Below, piece by piece: positions 18,431-27,966 of a stretch of DNA of 64,000 bases. Within the stretch, counting starts at the first letter, position 1; each line of letters opens with the position of its first letter. The translations under genes were made by a program, and so were the position numbers. Under the pieces are notes generated by a model, which made no database searches, was not told the DNA's origin, and saw only the letters and a list, made by a program, of their open reading frames with translations. Source of the DNA: Aegicerativicinus sediminis (GTDB taxonomy: Bacteria > Bacteroidota > Bacteroidia > Flavobacteriales > Flavobacteriaceae); NCBI RefSeq assembly GCF_015476115.1, contig NZ_CP064295.1, forward strand, positions 310,001-374,000, written 5' to 3'.

Positions 18431-19950
18431 TTTTTAAACTTCACCAAAAAAACCCCAAAATTATTTAAGGTTTTGTTTGGATCTGAAGAGTGTTCCATAG
18501 GGATCATTATTGATTCAGCTTTGTTCAATGATCCCGATACAATCGGTTTATCACTTTTTTCCACATCAAAAACCTCAAAGGATTTATAGTCTTTCACTTC
18601 GAATAATTTAGGCGAAACTTTTACCGTACTTCCATCTTTAGAAAATAAGGTAAGTCTATAAACATTTGGTTGATCGTCATATCGAATAACTTGTAATATA
18701 TCCGGAAGGTCAAAATCACGATTTAGCATCCATTCGCTTTTTCTATCTAATCCGTACCTCTTTTGCCAATCTTTAAATCCAAGTTTATTCCTTTTGGGAA
18801 CATAAAATGGGGTGCCATTTTTGGTGAAATATTTGTTTTCGACTAACTGCCAATAATTAAAATATTTTTTGTCCAAATTATCAGCCCCGATATGCAAATA
18901 ACCGCCATAAACCTTATTGTTATTGAACATTATAGACTTGGCATATAAAATCCGCAAGACGTTATTTCTACCTAATAGAATATTATTCTTTACCGAAACA
19001 TTTTCAATTGGTGCATTAATATGAAAACCTAGGGTCAGACAGGGGGCATCACCATTTGCTTGATTAGTTTGAAAGTCAGTATTATGATACAATATGTTAT
19101 TTACAATTTTTATATTCTTTGCAATATTTACCCCGTTGCGGTCATCTGTCCCCACTATAATATTATCAACGGGATTTTTGGCAGGTAACCCATTATTGAA
19201 TAGCACATTATCGATTACCATAATATTTTTTACCCACTCCCTATTCGCATCCCGAGAGGCTGACCAAACTTCAATGCCCTTATAATAATTTCCAAAAATT
19301 ATGTTCCCACCAATTAATCTGGTTTCAGTCTCACTGCTATTTTGAACATATATACCTTCCCCGGCACCGCGGCCGTTTCTACGAATAAAACCATTATCAT
19401 AAATAAGGCAGTTAATAATTTTGGTGCCACCTGTGGTATTCCAAGAGCCAATACCCAATCCATTATTTCCGTGAATGGACAGATTTATAAATTCGCAATT
19501 GGTTCCTGAAAGGTGATCTATTCCAGCAAACTTTACAAAGTCTGGATGGTCTTCATTTCTAGTTTTCAGATGATATGGAGATATCTCGAAATCTCTAAAA
19601 ACAACATTTGAACTTCTAATATTGAGAACTGCAGACTGTTTACTGTTTATATTTCCATTTAAAACAACCCTTTCATATGGCCTAGCAGTAACTATAATTT
19701 TCTTATATGTCTCACCATTTATAGATGAAGAAAAACGACCATTATATACACCGGCGTGTAACCAAATGACATCGCCACCTTTTAACTTTTTACTATTTAA
19801 TGCAGTTTGAAGATCCCAGGGATGCTCCAAGCTTCCATCCCCAGACGGGGTACCAGGTGTTTTAGGATTTTCAGCAGGAAAAACATGATAACCTGATTGG
19901 CACCATGAAGACTGAACAATTAGAATTATTAGAAGGAATAGTCGATTCAT
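18427..19950 (-). CDS. Secreted right-handed beta-helix protein
   Basis: A signal peptide (from ATG 19950, ending at QSSWCQS) precedes a pectate-lyase-like right-handed beta-helix. The N-terminal block GSLEHPWDLQTAL followed by GGDVIWLHAGVYNG is the typical entry strand of such helices. Repeated rungs with N-x-I/L-x-x-N patterns cover about residues 100-350. Proteins of this fold bind or cleave polysaccharides. No catalytic residues can be assigned by eye and there is no T9SS tail. It lies at the edge of the polysaccharide region. An upstream ATG at 19974 gives a poorer signal peptide. Confidence 0.75.
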   Translation of the reverse strand: MNRLFLLIILIVQSSWCQSGYHVFPAENPKTPGTPSGDGSLEHPWDLQTALNSKKLKGGDVIWLHAGVYNGRFSSSINGETYKKIIVTARPYERVVLNGNINSKQSAVLNIRSSNVVFRDFEISPYHLKTRNEDHPDFVKFAGIDHLSGTNCEFINLSIHGNNGLGIGSWNTTGGTKIINCLIYDNGFIRRNGRGAGEGIYVQNSSETETRLIGGNIIFGNYYKGIEVWSASRDANREWVKNIMVIDNVLFNNGLPAKNPVDNIIVGTDDRNGVNIAKNIKIVNNILYHNTDFQTNQANGDAPCLTLGFHINAPIENVSVKNNILLGRNNVLRILYAKSIMFNNNKVYGGYLHIGADNLDKKYFNYWQLVENKYFTKNGTPFYVPKRNKLGFKDWQKRYGLDRKSEWMLNRDFDLPDILQVIRYDDQPNVYRLTLFSKDGSTVKVSPKLFEVKDYKSFEVFDVEKSDKPIVSGSLNKAESIMIPMEHSSDPNKTLNNFGVFLVKFKN

Positions 19951-20015
19951 AATTTGTTTTGATTCAATTTGCATGCCATGAAATGGAATTCTTTAATTTT
20001 AGAGGATTCAAAATT

Positions 20016-20921
20016 ATGATTTCAGTACTAATTCCCATTTATAATTATACCGTCGCAAATCTTGTAAGGGAGATTCATAATCAGCTGATAGAAAGTGAGG
20101 TAACTTTTGAAATTATTTTGTTGGACGATAATTCCGATTTAGAGTTTATTAATCAATATCAGGAATTAAATGGTTTAGCTTATACTCATATAATATATTC
20201 AGAAAAGAATAGTGGCATTATAAGTGCAAGGAAAAAGCTTTCTGAACAATCTCAATATGAATGGCTTTTATTTTTGGATGCCGATGTGGAATTAACTTCA
20301 GAAAAATTCATCCGAAGTTATTTGTCTTTTATCAATAAGCAATATGAGGCAATTTTTGGGGGTTATTCATACTCCTATTTGCTTCAGGATGCAGAATATT
20401 CACTGAGATATTTTTACGGAAAATCTAAGGAAGCGAAAACAGCAAGGTATCGGAATTCTAGGCCGTACAAATTTGTTATTTCTGGAAATTTTGCAATAAA
20501 AAAGGTCACATATTTGAATTTAATTAAACGACTTGAGGGCTTGGGATATGGAAGTGATACATGCTTAGGAATTCTTTTAAAACAACAAAAAGTCCCAATT
20601 TACCATAGTGATAACCCAGTTAATCATAAAGGCTTAGATACGAACATCGAATATTTGAAGAAAATGGAAAAGGCGGCAGAAACTCTATTGAAGTTTGCTA
20701 ACAAAAATGAAATTCCAAACATTGAGAACGACTTATTAAAAATCTATTTAAAATTAAAATCAATTCAATTAGATAAGACGATTGCTAAACTTTTTAGATT
20801 ATCCAGAAATTCGATTCGGAAAAATTTGTTATCCTCAAAACCTAATATAAATCTACTCCAGTTATACCGATTGGGATACATTTGTTTTTATAGTCAACAA
20901 ACTACCGAACTCACAAAATGA
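20016..20921 (+). CDS. Glycosyltransferase family 2
   Basis: A GT-A fold transferase of the GT2 type. The N-terminal nucleotide-sugar motif ISVLIPIYNY, LLDDNSD and the DxD-like LFLDADVE support this. It has about 300 residues, no membrane anchor and is probably cytoplasmic. It would add one sugar to a lipid-linked intermediate. The start at ATG 20016 gives the usual GT2 N-terminus directly; the extension from 19959 is not family-like. Its stop overlaps the next GT2 start by ATGA, so the two are translationally coupled. Confidence 0.87.
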   Translation: MISVLIPIYNYTVANLVREIHNQLIESEVTFEIILLDDNSDLEFINQYQELNGLAYTHIIYSEKNSGIISARKKLSEQSQYEWLLFLDADVELTSEKFIRSYLSFINKQYEAIFGGYSYSYLLQDAEYSLRYFYGKSKEAKTARYRNSRPYKFVISGNFAIKKVTYLNLIKRLEGLGYGSDTCLGILLKQQKVPIYHSDNPVNHKGLDTNIEYLKKMEKAAETLLKFANKNEIPNIENDLLKIYLKLKSIQLDKTIAKLFRLSRNSIRKNLLSSKPNINLLQLYRLGYICFYSQQTTELTK

Positions 20922-21853
20922 CGTTTTCTGTAATCATAACGGTTTATAACAAGACCGAATTTATACAGGACACATTAAAAAGTGCGTTTGGTCAAACTTT
21001 TAAGGATTTTGAAATTATCGTTATCAATGATGGATCGACAGACGATAGCTTAGATAAAATTCGTGAACTTCAAAATGAAAAAACCAAAATAATAAATCAG
21101 GAAAACAGAGGTGTTTCGGCGGCGAGAAATAAGGGAGCAGAAATAGCGCTTGGTGATTATTTAGCATTTTTGGATGGTGATGATCTGTGGTTGCCGAATC
21201 ATCTTGAAGTTCTTTTTAAGCTGATAGAAAACTATCCTGAGGCCGGTCTATATTGTACTGCCTATTCTCATATAAGGGAGGGTAAGATTTCTAGACGATC
21301 TGAACACTCATTAATTGCTAAGGAATTTTTTGGTATTGTAGAGGATTATTTTCAGAGTTCTATACCGGATTCTATCGCTTGGACTTCTGCAGTTTCAGTG
21401 AAAAAAATAATATTTCAAGAGTTAGAAGGTTTTAAAGATAATCTTAAATCCGGTCAGGATACTGAATTATGGGTTCGCATAGCATTAAATCATGACGTTG
21501 CTTTTTCCAATGAAGTGACTGTTTATCGAATGTTTTCCGAAAAATTAGATCACCTTTCAAATTCCAAATTTAGGGCAGATAGGGCCAAATGGTTGAATAA
21601 TTTTAAGTCTGAAGAGAAAAATAATCATTCCTTAAGGCGCTATTTAAATTTTAATAGATTTTCGGCTGCACTGGACGCTAAAATTCATTTGAATGAACAT
21701 TCCTTCAAAAATTTAGTATATCAAATAAACCCTAAAGACCTCAACCTAAAGCAAAAATTAATTCTTAGAATGTCTAGTAGCAATATCTTAAAACTGAAAA
21801 AACTTCAGAAATGGCTTTATAAAAATGGGGTGTATTTAAGCCCCTTTAAATAA
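20918..21853 (+). CDS. Glycosyltransferase family 2
   Basis: A classical GT2 enzyme with FSVIITVYNKTEFI, IIVINDGSTDDS, NRGVSAARNKG and the DxD motif in FLDGDDLW. Later, GQDTELWVRIAL is the acceptor-side block. Its ATG overlaps the previous stop (ATGA). The pair form a plus-strand two-gene unit facing the minus-strand polysaccharide genes. The end overlaps the convergent ketoisomerase gene by 18 bp. The donor and acceptor sugars are unknown. Confidence 0.9.
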   Translation: MTFSVIITVYNKTEFIQDTLKSAFGQTFKDFEIIVINDGSTDDSLDKIRELQNEKTKIINQENRGVSAARNKGAEIALGDYLAFLDGDDLWLPNHLEVLFKLIENYPEAGLYCTAYSHIREGKISRRSEHSLIAKEFFGIVEDYFQSSIPDSIAWTSAVSVKKIIFQELEGFKDNLKSGQDTELWVRIALNHDVAFSNEVTVYRMFSEKLDHLSNSKFRADRAKWLNNFKSEEKNNHSLRRYLNFNRFSAALDAKIHLNEHSFKNLVYQINPKDLNLKQKLILRMSSSNILKLKKLQKWLYKNGVYLSPFK

Positions 21854-22243
21854 AAGAAAGTCATCATACTCTCTAATATACTCATCCTCATTGAACTCGT
21901 TTGAGGCCAACACCAAACAAACTGCACCAGATGAAAAATTTAGTATTTCCCTCCAAACCCCAGTAGGAATAAATAACCCTTGATTTGGCTTATTTAGGGT
22001 AATTGTTTTTTTAAAAGCTGAATCATCCACCAAAATATCAAAACTGCCACTTAATGCGATAACTAAAGATTTTTGTTCTTTATGCGCATGGCCTCCTCTA
22101 TAGGAATCGTGTGGAACATCGTATAAGTAATACACACGTTTAATTTCAAAGGGGATAATGTTTTTTTCAATAACCGCCAATTTCCCTCTTTCACTATGAA
22201 CATCAGGTATCAAAATTTGTTTAATGTCATTAATCGTTGTCAT
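21836..22243 (-). CDS. dTDP-sugar 3,4-ketoisomerase-like cupin (FdtA/QdtA type)
   Basis: The 135-residue cupin has the family signature RGGHAHK (49-55). It also has an upstream DVPHDS and the late IPTGVWREI and VLASNEFNEDEYIR that define FdtA/QdtA/WxcM-like ketoisomerases. These convert dTDP-4-keto-6-deoxyglucose to a 3-keto sugar for later transamination. A DegT-type aminotransferase 5.7 kb away would provide the next step. The start overlaps the 3' end of the upstream GT4 gene by 14 bp. Whether the product is the gluco or galacto isomer cannot be told. Confidence 0.85.
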   Translation of the reverse strand: MTTINDIKQILIPDVHSERGKLAVIEKNIIPFEIKRVYYLYDVPHDSYRGGHAHKEQKSLVIALSGSFDILVDDSAFKKTITLNKPNQGLFIPTGVWREILNFSSGAVCLVLASNEFNEDEYIREYDDFLLFKGA

Positions 22244-23339
22244 TGAAAATTTGTTTTAATACATAAGCCCAATCTTTGGTAATTTCAGAAATGTCAAAAC
22301 GTTGAACACTCTGTTTTGCATTCGATTTACATTTCAAATATAAACTTTCATCCCTCACCAATTTATTAAATGCCTCAGCTAATTTCAGAGGATTGTGGTT
22401 CTCTACTAATAAACCATTAAAACCATCCTGAATAATCTCAGAGGGACCACTTATTCCATCAACTGAAATTGTTGGAGTACCCACTGATAATGATTCTAAT
22501 AAAATCATGGGAAAACCTTCATATCGGCTGGTTAAAACAGTAAAAAGCGCTTTTTTCATAAATGGAAAAGGATTAGGATCATAAGTGATAAAATGTATTG
22601 ATTCTTCAAGTTTTCTTTGCCTTACAAAGTGTATTAAGGATTCCTTATCAGGACCATCACCCATAATAATCAAATGGATATTATTGACACTTAGAACAGA
22701 AGCTTCGTAGGAAGATATTAAGAGATGGAGATTTTTAACTCCCTCATCAATCCTTCCACTGAACAGAATGTATTTAAAATCAACGCTGATATGATTGGTT
22801 GATAATTGGGTATTCTCCTGAACGTCAATAGCATTATAAACATATAGTGATTTTACCCCATACAGTTCTTGTATTTTATTTTGGATATGCTGACTTACAC
22901 CTAATAAGTAATTCTTGTTATATAAAAATTTGAAATATTGTCTGTTTACAGGAAGATAATTCTTTATGTTACCACTATGAACAACACTTAAAACCTTAGA
23001 ATCTCGAAACAACATTTTCTGGAAAGTGAGTTCCTTAAAAAATTGAATTCTGGTTCGGTTATCTATGATTAAATCAAAGTTTTCTTTTTTAAAATATTTC
23101 TTAAGCATTCGCCATTTAAATACTTTCCGAAATAATGCTGAATGAAATTCTCGTTTTTCTTCTAGATTAAATAATTTCCCTGAATAATTATAATCTACTC
23201 CATTTAAAATAGTTACTATGTGAACCTCATGCCCTAAATTTTCTAAAATTCTAGAAATTGTAGCGGTAGATCTTGGCACACCCCCACCGGACAATTTCAT
23301 GCATATAAGGCAAATTTTTTTATTTCTTAATGGAGACAT
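22230..23339 (-). CDS. Glycosyltransferase family 4
   Basis: A GT-B fold enzyme. The N-terminal glycine motif GGVPRST is followed by the C-terminal nucleotide-binding block: LFSGRIDEGVKNL, IMGDGPDKE, and the EX7E region SRYEGFPMILLESLSVGTPTI. These are the hallmarks of GT4 retaining transferases. There is no signal or TM segment, so it is a peripheral cytoplasmic enzyme. It is coupled to the ketoisomerase gene downstream, which points to one glycan pathway. Confidence 0.88.
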   Translation of the reverse strand: MSPLRNKKICLICMKLSGGGVPRSTATISRILENLGHEVHIVTILNGVDYNYSGKLFNLEEKREFHSALFRKVFKWRMLKKYFKKENFDLIIDNRTRIQFFKELTFQKMLFRDSKVLSVVHSGNIKNYLPVNRQYFKFLYNKNYLLGVSQHIQNKIQELYGVKSLYVYNAIDVQENTQLSTNHISVDFKYILFSGRIDEGVKNLHLLISSYEASVLSVNNIHLIIMGDGPDKESLIHFVRQRKLEESIHFITYDPNPFPFMKKALFTVLTSRYEGFPMILLESLSVGTPTISVDGISGPSEIIQDGFNGLLVENHNPLKLAEAFNKLVRDESLYLKCKSNAKQSVQRFDISEITKDWAYVLKQIFNDND

Positions 23340-23375
23340 TAAGGTCTATATTTGAAACAAAAGTATGTAATATCA

Positions 23376-24524
23376 ATGAAGATATTGTTGTTGGGAGAAT
23401 ACAACTCTTCACATTATTCCCTTAAGGAGGGGTTAGAAAAACTAGGGCACGAAGCAATAGTCGTAGGTAGCGGTGATGGATTTAAAAAAAGGAAAGTTGA
23501 TGTCCTTATTGATCATAGGTTTCGGTCAGGATTTCTAGGTTTATTCTCCAAAGCCCTTTATAAAATGACTAAGTTTCATTTACCATCCTGGTATGCTGAG
23601 CGGCAAATTAAAAAATCACTTCCCGATCCCGGGAATTTTGACATTGTACAGTTAATTAATGAATCAACTTTTAAAACCATCCCAAGGGTTGAAAAAAGAA
23701 TATATAAGACCATTTTCAAAAGAAATAAAAATGTCTTTTTATTAAGTTGTGGCACGGATTATCCAAGTGTGAAATTTGCTAATGATGAAGGTTTTCAATA
23801 TTCAATTCTTAGTCCATACAAAAATGGAAAGGGGACCAAAAAAGAATTTTGGCACGCCTTGATGTATTTAGAAAAGGATTTCATTAAACTACATAAATTT
23901 CTGTATTACCAGATTCGAGGAGTAATCCCTACTGATTTGGATTACTATATTCCCCTAAAAAACAATCCGAAATGTCTAAGCCTAATTCCTCATCCTATTA
24001 ACACTGAAAGGATAAAATATATGCCTCTATCTATTACTGAGCCAATCATTATTTTTCATGGCATAAATCGTAACCATTATCATAAAAAAGGAAATTATTT
24101 ATTTAAAAAAGCCTTATCCATTCTAAAACCGAAATATGGGAATAAGGTAAAAGTAATTGAAGTTGAAAACCTCCCTTACAATGAATATATTGATAGTTTC
24201 GATAAAGCTCATATTATATTAGACCAAGTTTTTGCATACGATCAAGGTTACAATGCACTTGAGGCCATGGCCAAAGGTAAAGTAGTATTTACGGGAGCTG
24301 AAAAGGAATGGTTAGACTATTATAACCTTACAGAAGATACCGTAGCCATTAATGCATTGCCAAATGTCCAGGCCATTGTTGAAAAATTAGAGTGGCTAAT
24401 AGAAAACCCCTGCGAGATGGAAAAAATTTCCTTAAATGCGAGAAATTTTGTGGAGAAAGAACACAATTATATTTTAATTGCAAACAAGTTTTTGGAGAAT
24501 TGGAAAAATGCCTCTATCCATTAA
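23376..24524 (+). CDS. Glycosyltransferase, GT-B-like (GT1/GT4 superfamily)
   Basis: The N-terminus MKILLLGEYNSSH and the C-terminal half (HGINRNHYHKKGNYLF, LPYNEYIDSFDKAHIILDQ, YNALEAMAKGKVVFTG) show the two Rossmann domains of GT-B enzymes. A conserved Glu-rich acceptor/donor site corresponds to the EX7E region of GT4. It has 382 residues from ATG 23376; a TTG at 23352 is less likely. It is the only plus-strand gene inside this part of the cluster and overlaps the convergent oxygenase gene by 11 bp. Confidence 0.75.
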   Translation: MKILLLGEYNSSHYSLKEGLEKLGHEAIVVGSGDGFKKRKVDVLIDHRFRSGFLGLFSKALYKMTKFHLPSWYAERQIKKSLPDPGNFDIVQLINESTFKTIPRVEKRIYKTIFKRNKNVFLLSCGTDYPSVKFANDEGFQYSILSPYKNGKGTKKEFWHALMYLEKDFIKLHKFLYYQIRGVIPTDLDYYIPLKNNPKCLSLIPHPINTERIKYMPLSITEPIIIFHGINRNHYHKKGNYLFKKALSILKPKYGNKVKVIEVENLPYNEYIDSFDKAHIILDQVFAYDQGYNALEAMAKGKVVFTGAEKEWLDYYNLTEDTVAINALPNVQAIVEKLEWLIENPCEMEKISLNARNFVEKEHNYILIANKFLENWKNASIH

Positions 24525-25344
24525 TCCTCAATCTCAATTCCAGCGAAATCCTAGTGGTATTTGGATTTAAATTTACCGCCGCACCATGGATTAAAAATGG
24601 TGTAAAAATTAGGGCTTCTCCATACAATGGATTTGGGCGGTACAATTTAAACGGTCCGTCGGTAGTTTTAAGAATACATGGGACATAATAAGTGTTACCA
24701 TTAATTTTGGCCGATTTAGCAGATGTACGAACAATATATTTTTCGCTCAACAAATGACTACCTGGCAAAACAGGCAATGAAGACAATTTATTGCAGCCAG
24801 CAATAGGAACCCATAAATTTAAAATATCCCTCCAATAAGATAAATAACCATCTCGGTGTGGAGGGTTAATATCTAAACTGTTGGGGCGAGATATCCTTAA
24901 CTGCACATGAGTTTTATTCAATTCGGGAATAAAGGATGATAATTTGAGATGCAAATGCTCCCCAATTTTATCACATAAATCATTAATATTAAAGTTGAAA
25001 TCTGAAATTTCTAGATTTCTTGTTCTTTCGATAACTTTTTGATGATGGTGGTCTGTAGAAACAAACCTGTGGTATTCCTCTAAACTAAAGGAAGTGAGGT
25101 CAGTTTCAGGTATGGCTTTACCAATTATATCAATTAATAAACGATTAATTTCCTCCTTTAAATCGCCAAACTCAACCTTATCAAGGATTTCAATATTATC
25201 ATACCCCAAACCAGACCAAGGCAAATGATTTATCAAACAGTCTGTGGTAGAATATAAAATCTCATCATCACCAATAAAAAATTTTCCCTCGACTTCAAAA
25301 GAAAATTCTTCTCCATCTATAAAAATTTTACAATTTTCCTTCAT
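24514..25344 (-). CDS. PhyH-like Fe(II)/2-oxoglutarate-dependent oxygenase
   Basis: The C-terminal half carries the facial triad of non-haem Fe(II)/2OG oxygenases: His163 and Asp165 in PPHRDG and His253 in FLIHGAAVNLN. Arg265 (NTTRISLELR) sits where 2-oxoglutarate is bound. SSLPVLPGSH, just after the triad's first half, is typical of the phytanoyl-CoA dioxygenase (PhyH) family. The N-terminal 110 residues are unfamiliar. Its place between a glycosyltransferase and flippases suggests hydroxylation of a sugar or lipid carrier, but this is inference. It is 9 bp downstream of the first flippase on the same strand. Confidence 0.7.
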   Translation of the reverse strand: MKENCKIFIDGEEFSFEVEGKFFIGDDEILYSTTDCLINHLPWSGLGYDNIEILDKVEFGDLKEEINRLLIDIIGKAIPETDLTSFSLEEYHRFVSTDHHHQKVIERTRNLEISDFNFNINDLCDKIGEHLHLKLSSFIPELNKTHVQLRISRPNSLDINPPHRDGYLSYWRDILNLWVPIAGCNKLSSLPVLPGSHLLSEKYIVRTSAKSAKINGNTYYVPCILKTTDGPFKLYRPNPLYGEALIFTPFLIHGAAVNLNPNTTRISLELRLRING

Positions 25345-25353
25345 TAAACGAGA

Positions 25354-26643
25354 TCAAACTTGTTTTAAAATTAGAGGTTTTCGAAACATATAAAGGAGGA
25401 TCAAAAAATAAAAACAATAATTTAAAAAATAACCAATTACCACACCCTGAATCCCATATATTCTGATGAAATACGTACTAAGAAGGTAAAATAATCCGAC
25501 CGAAATTAATTCAGTAATAACATATGAAAAGATCATTTTCTTGGCTAAAAATTGGTAGGAAATAACCAATGCCATCACTTTAACAAGATCCCCTAACAAT
25601 TGAAATAAGAACAAATTTTTCATGGGAAGAAACTCCTCGGTAAAAACCAGTTTAATTATTTGCTCTCTGAGAAAGTAAATTACAATTAAACCAATGCCAA
25701 ACCACGGCAATATTGATTTGTAAAAATTGAAGACCTCTTTCCTGAAAACAAGTGAATCTTCAGCTCCAGAAAATTTGGGAAGAATATACAGGGTTAACAA
25801 CGTACTTATAAACATCAGATAATATCTGGACAATCGATTCATTCCTTCCCAATATCCAGCCTCTGCGGATCCCAAATTTGAAATGATATAATTCCTAATA
25901 ATAATATAAACCAATGGTAATAAAATGGCCGATACTAATGCCATAATGGAATATCCCCCAAGTTTCAACAAATATGTTTTACAGAAAGATTTCTTTGATA
26001 ATTGACTAAGAATAGGTTTTATAATTGGTCTATAAAACAAAAGAATAAATAATAGGGCCACCTCTGAAAGTACGACAGCTATAAGAGCGCCCTTTAATAA
26101 ATAATTCCAAATTAAAACTATGGTAATGGTTGCTGCCAGAATCTGGCCAGCAATTTGAATTTGTAAAAGTTTTTTGAATTCTGATCGACCATTTAAACTG
26201 GCCATGAACAAGGTATTTAAACTCAATAATGGCAAGGTGACCCCAAAAATTATTAGGACATATGAAAAAACAGTATTACCAGAGAATAGGTAGGCCGCGA
26301 GATCACTAGAATAAAAGGAAAGTACTATTCCTAGTAATACAGATATTACAATCACGCTTAAAAATGATGTGGAGATTAATTTGGTATTTTCTTGAGACTT
26401 TTCCTTGTTCTCAGCTAAGTACCTTACGATTCCATTATAAAAACCAAGAGTAGAAAAGGAGCGTAACCCATTAAAAAAATCTCGAAGGTTCCCAACCATA
26501 GCCAACCCTGAAGGCCCTACATAATATGCTAGAACTTTAGAGGTTAAAAAACCAACCAACATACGTATAACTACTGACAGCGAGTTTATGGAAGCTATCC
26601 TCAGCAATAAAGTCCTATCAAAAAAATTTAGAAGTCGTCTCAA
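25354..26643 (-). CDS. Wzx-type O-antigen flippase, copy 1
   Basis: A 429-residue polytopic membrane protein of the polysaccharide-export (MOP) superfamily, with about 12 predicted helices. The N-terminal SVVIRMLVGFLTSKVLAYYVGPSGLAMVGN and the conserved STLGFYNGIVRY are typical of O-antigen translocases (WzxE-like). It would flip an undecaprenyl-linked oligosaccharide across the inner membrane. The start is TTG at 26643. It is a clear paralogue of the next gene, with the same length and block order. Confidence 0.88.
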   Translation of the reverse strand: MRRLLNFFDRTLLLRIASINSLSVVIRMLVGFLTSKVLAYYVGPSGLAMVGNLRDFFNGLRSFSTLGFYNGIVRYLAENKEKSQENTKLISTSFLSVIVISVLLGIVLSFYSSDLAAYLFSGNTVFSYVLIIFGVTLPLLSLNTLFMASLNGRSEFKKLLQIQIAGQILAATITIVLIWNYLLKGALIAVVLSEVALLFILLFYRPIIKPILSQLSKKSFCKTYLLKLGGYSIMALVSAILLPLVYIIIRNYIISNLGSAEAGYWEGMNRLSRYYLMFISTLLTLYILPKFSGAEDSLVFRKEVFNFYKSILPWFGIGLIVIYFLREQIIKLVFTEEFLPMKNLFLFQLLGDLVKVMALVISYQFLAKKMIFSYVITELISVGLFYLLSTYFIRIYGIQGVVIGYFLNYCFYFLILLYMFRKPLILKQV

Positions 26644-26664
26644 AACGAGGACAATTTAAGGCAA

Positions 26665-27966
26665 TTATTTGTTGTCATTGCCAATCACCCTGAACATAGA
26701 AGTTCCGAAGATTAAGAGGATAATTCCATAATACATTAAATGACTGAAAAAATGACCCATTACTACACCTTCCAGTCCAAATATATCTATTAGGTAAACA
26801 CTAGAGAAGTAAAGCATTACAACCAAAAACAATTCTATTATCACAAAATGCATAAACATTTTTTTGGCGATAAATTGATAGGCGATTACAATTGAAAGGA
26901 CTTTTAGAAAATCACCCATCAATTGCCAGAAAAACAAATCTGTTGCGGGCAAAAAATCATCTGTAAAAAACAATTTTATAATCCAATATCTCAATAAATA
27001 AATAACAACCAGACCTATTACTAGAACAGGAATTATGGCCTTATATAATTTTTTTATTTCCTCTTTAACCGCAATTTTAGTTTTTAAATTTTGAAACTTC
27101 GGGACTATATAAAGAGCTATTACAGAATTAACGAATAACAGGTAATAATCAGAAAGTCGGTTAATTGCTTCCCAATAACCAGCTTCAGAAATACCAACAG
27201 TACTTATAATATATTTCCTTATGAAGATATAAACCAAAGGCAGCCCAACGGAAGTAACAAGAGCCATTAAAGCAAATGGGCCAAAGCGTTCTAAAGTTTT
27301 TATACTCACATTACTGATCTTAACCTGGGAAACTAGACTTCTTCGATTTATTACGCCAATGGCCGTAATCATAAAGACCAAAGAGGGGGCAATAACTGAC
27401 GCAATCAAGGCACCATCTATATTATTTTGGTAGATCAGTACTAAGGTTATTAACACACCTAAAACCTGTCCAATTATATTAATGATAAGAAGTAGCTTAT
27501 ATTTTGAAAATCCATTTAGTATGGAAAAGCAAAACATATTCAATGAATAAAAAGGCAGCGCTAAGGCAAAAATCTTAATAATGTAACTGAAATTATACCC
27601 AGAGGTGAAAAGAAATGAATTGAAGAATTCTGCATTATAATAAAATATAAATGACAAAATGAAAGTGCTAAAAAAGCCTAAATAGTAGGCTGTAGAAATC
27701 GTTTCACTTAGTCTAAAAATATTGCTCTTAAAAACTGAGATGTGCTTTACTAACCCCTTATAAAAACCAAGTATGGCAAAGGATTGGGCGGCAGTTACAA
27801 AATTGCGAATATTACCAATTAACGCCATACCTTCAACACCAATTAATAAGGCAATGGCCTTGGAAGTAATTAACCCAGCCAAAATTTTTGTAATAATTGT
27901 AGCCGTATTAAGTTGAGCCACCCTTATTAGAACATGGTCATTAATGTACCTTAGTAGTTGCTTCAA
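26665..27966 (-). CDS. Wzx-type O-antigen flippase, copy 2
   Basis: A 433-residue polytopic membrane protein with TATIITKILAGLITSKAIALLIGVEGMALIGN and ILGFYKGLVKH. These match copy 1 block by block but are clearly diverged. The TM pattern is conserved to the C-terminus, including AEAGYWE in copy 1 against SEAGYWE here. The start is TTG at 27966, directly abutting the stop of the upstream aminotransferase gene. Two adjacent intact flippases suggest either two glycan substrates or a recent duplication followed by divergence. Confidence 0.88.
   Translation of the reverse strand: MKQLLRYINDHVLIRVAQLNTATIITKILAGLITSKAIALLIGVEGMALIGNIRNFVTAAQSFAILGFYKGLVKHISVFKSNIFRLSETISTAYYLGFFSTFILSFIFYYNAEFFNSFLFTSGYNFSYIIKIFALALPFYSLNMFCFSILNGFSKYKLLLIINIIGQVLGVLITLVLIYQNNIDGALIASVIAPSLVFMITAIGVINRRSLVSQVKISNVSIKTLERFGPFALMALVTSVGLPLVYIFIRKYIISTVGISEAGYWEAINRLSDYYLLFVNSVIALYIVPKFQNLKTKIAVKEEIKKLYKAIIPVLVIGLVVIYLLRYWIIKLFFTDDFLPATDLFFWQLMGDFLKVLSIVIAYQFIAKKMFMHFVIIELFLVVMLYFSSVYLIDIFGLEGVVMGHFFSHLMYYGIILLIFGTSMFRVIGNDNK

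Noticed and set aside
21827-21845. GGGG / CCCC hairpin at the end of the second GT2 gene
   Set aside because: The stem is only four G-C pairs with a long loop and no proper T-tract, so it is not convincing as a terminator.
25354-27966. The two flippases as halves of one broken gene
   Set aside because: Each is full length with its own start, stop and complete set of membrane helices.
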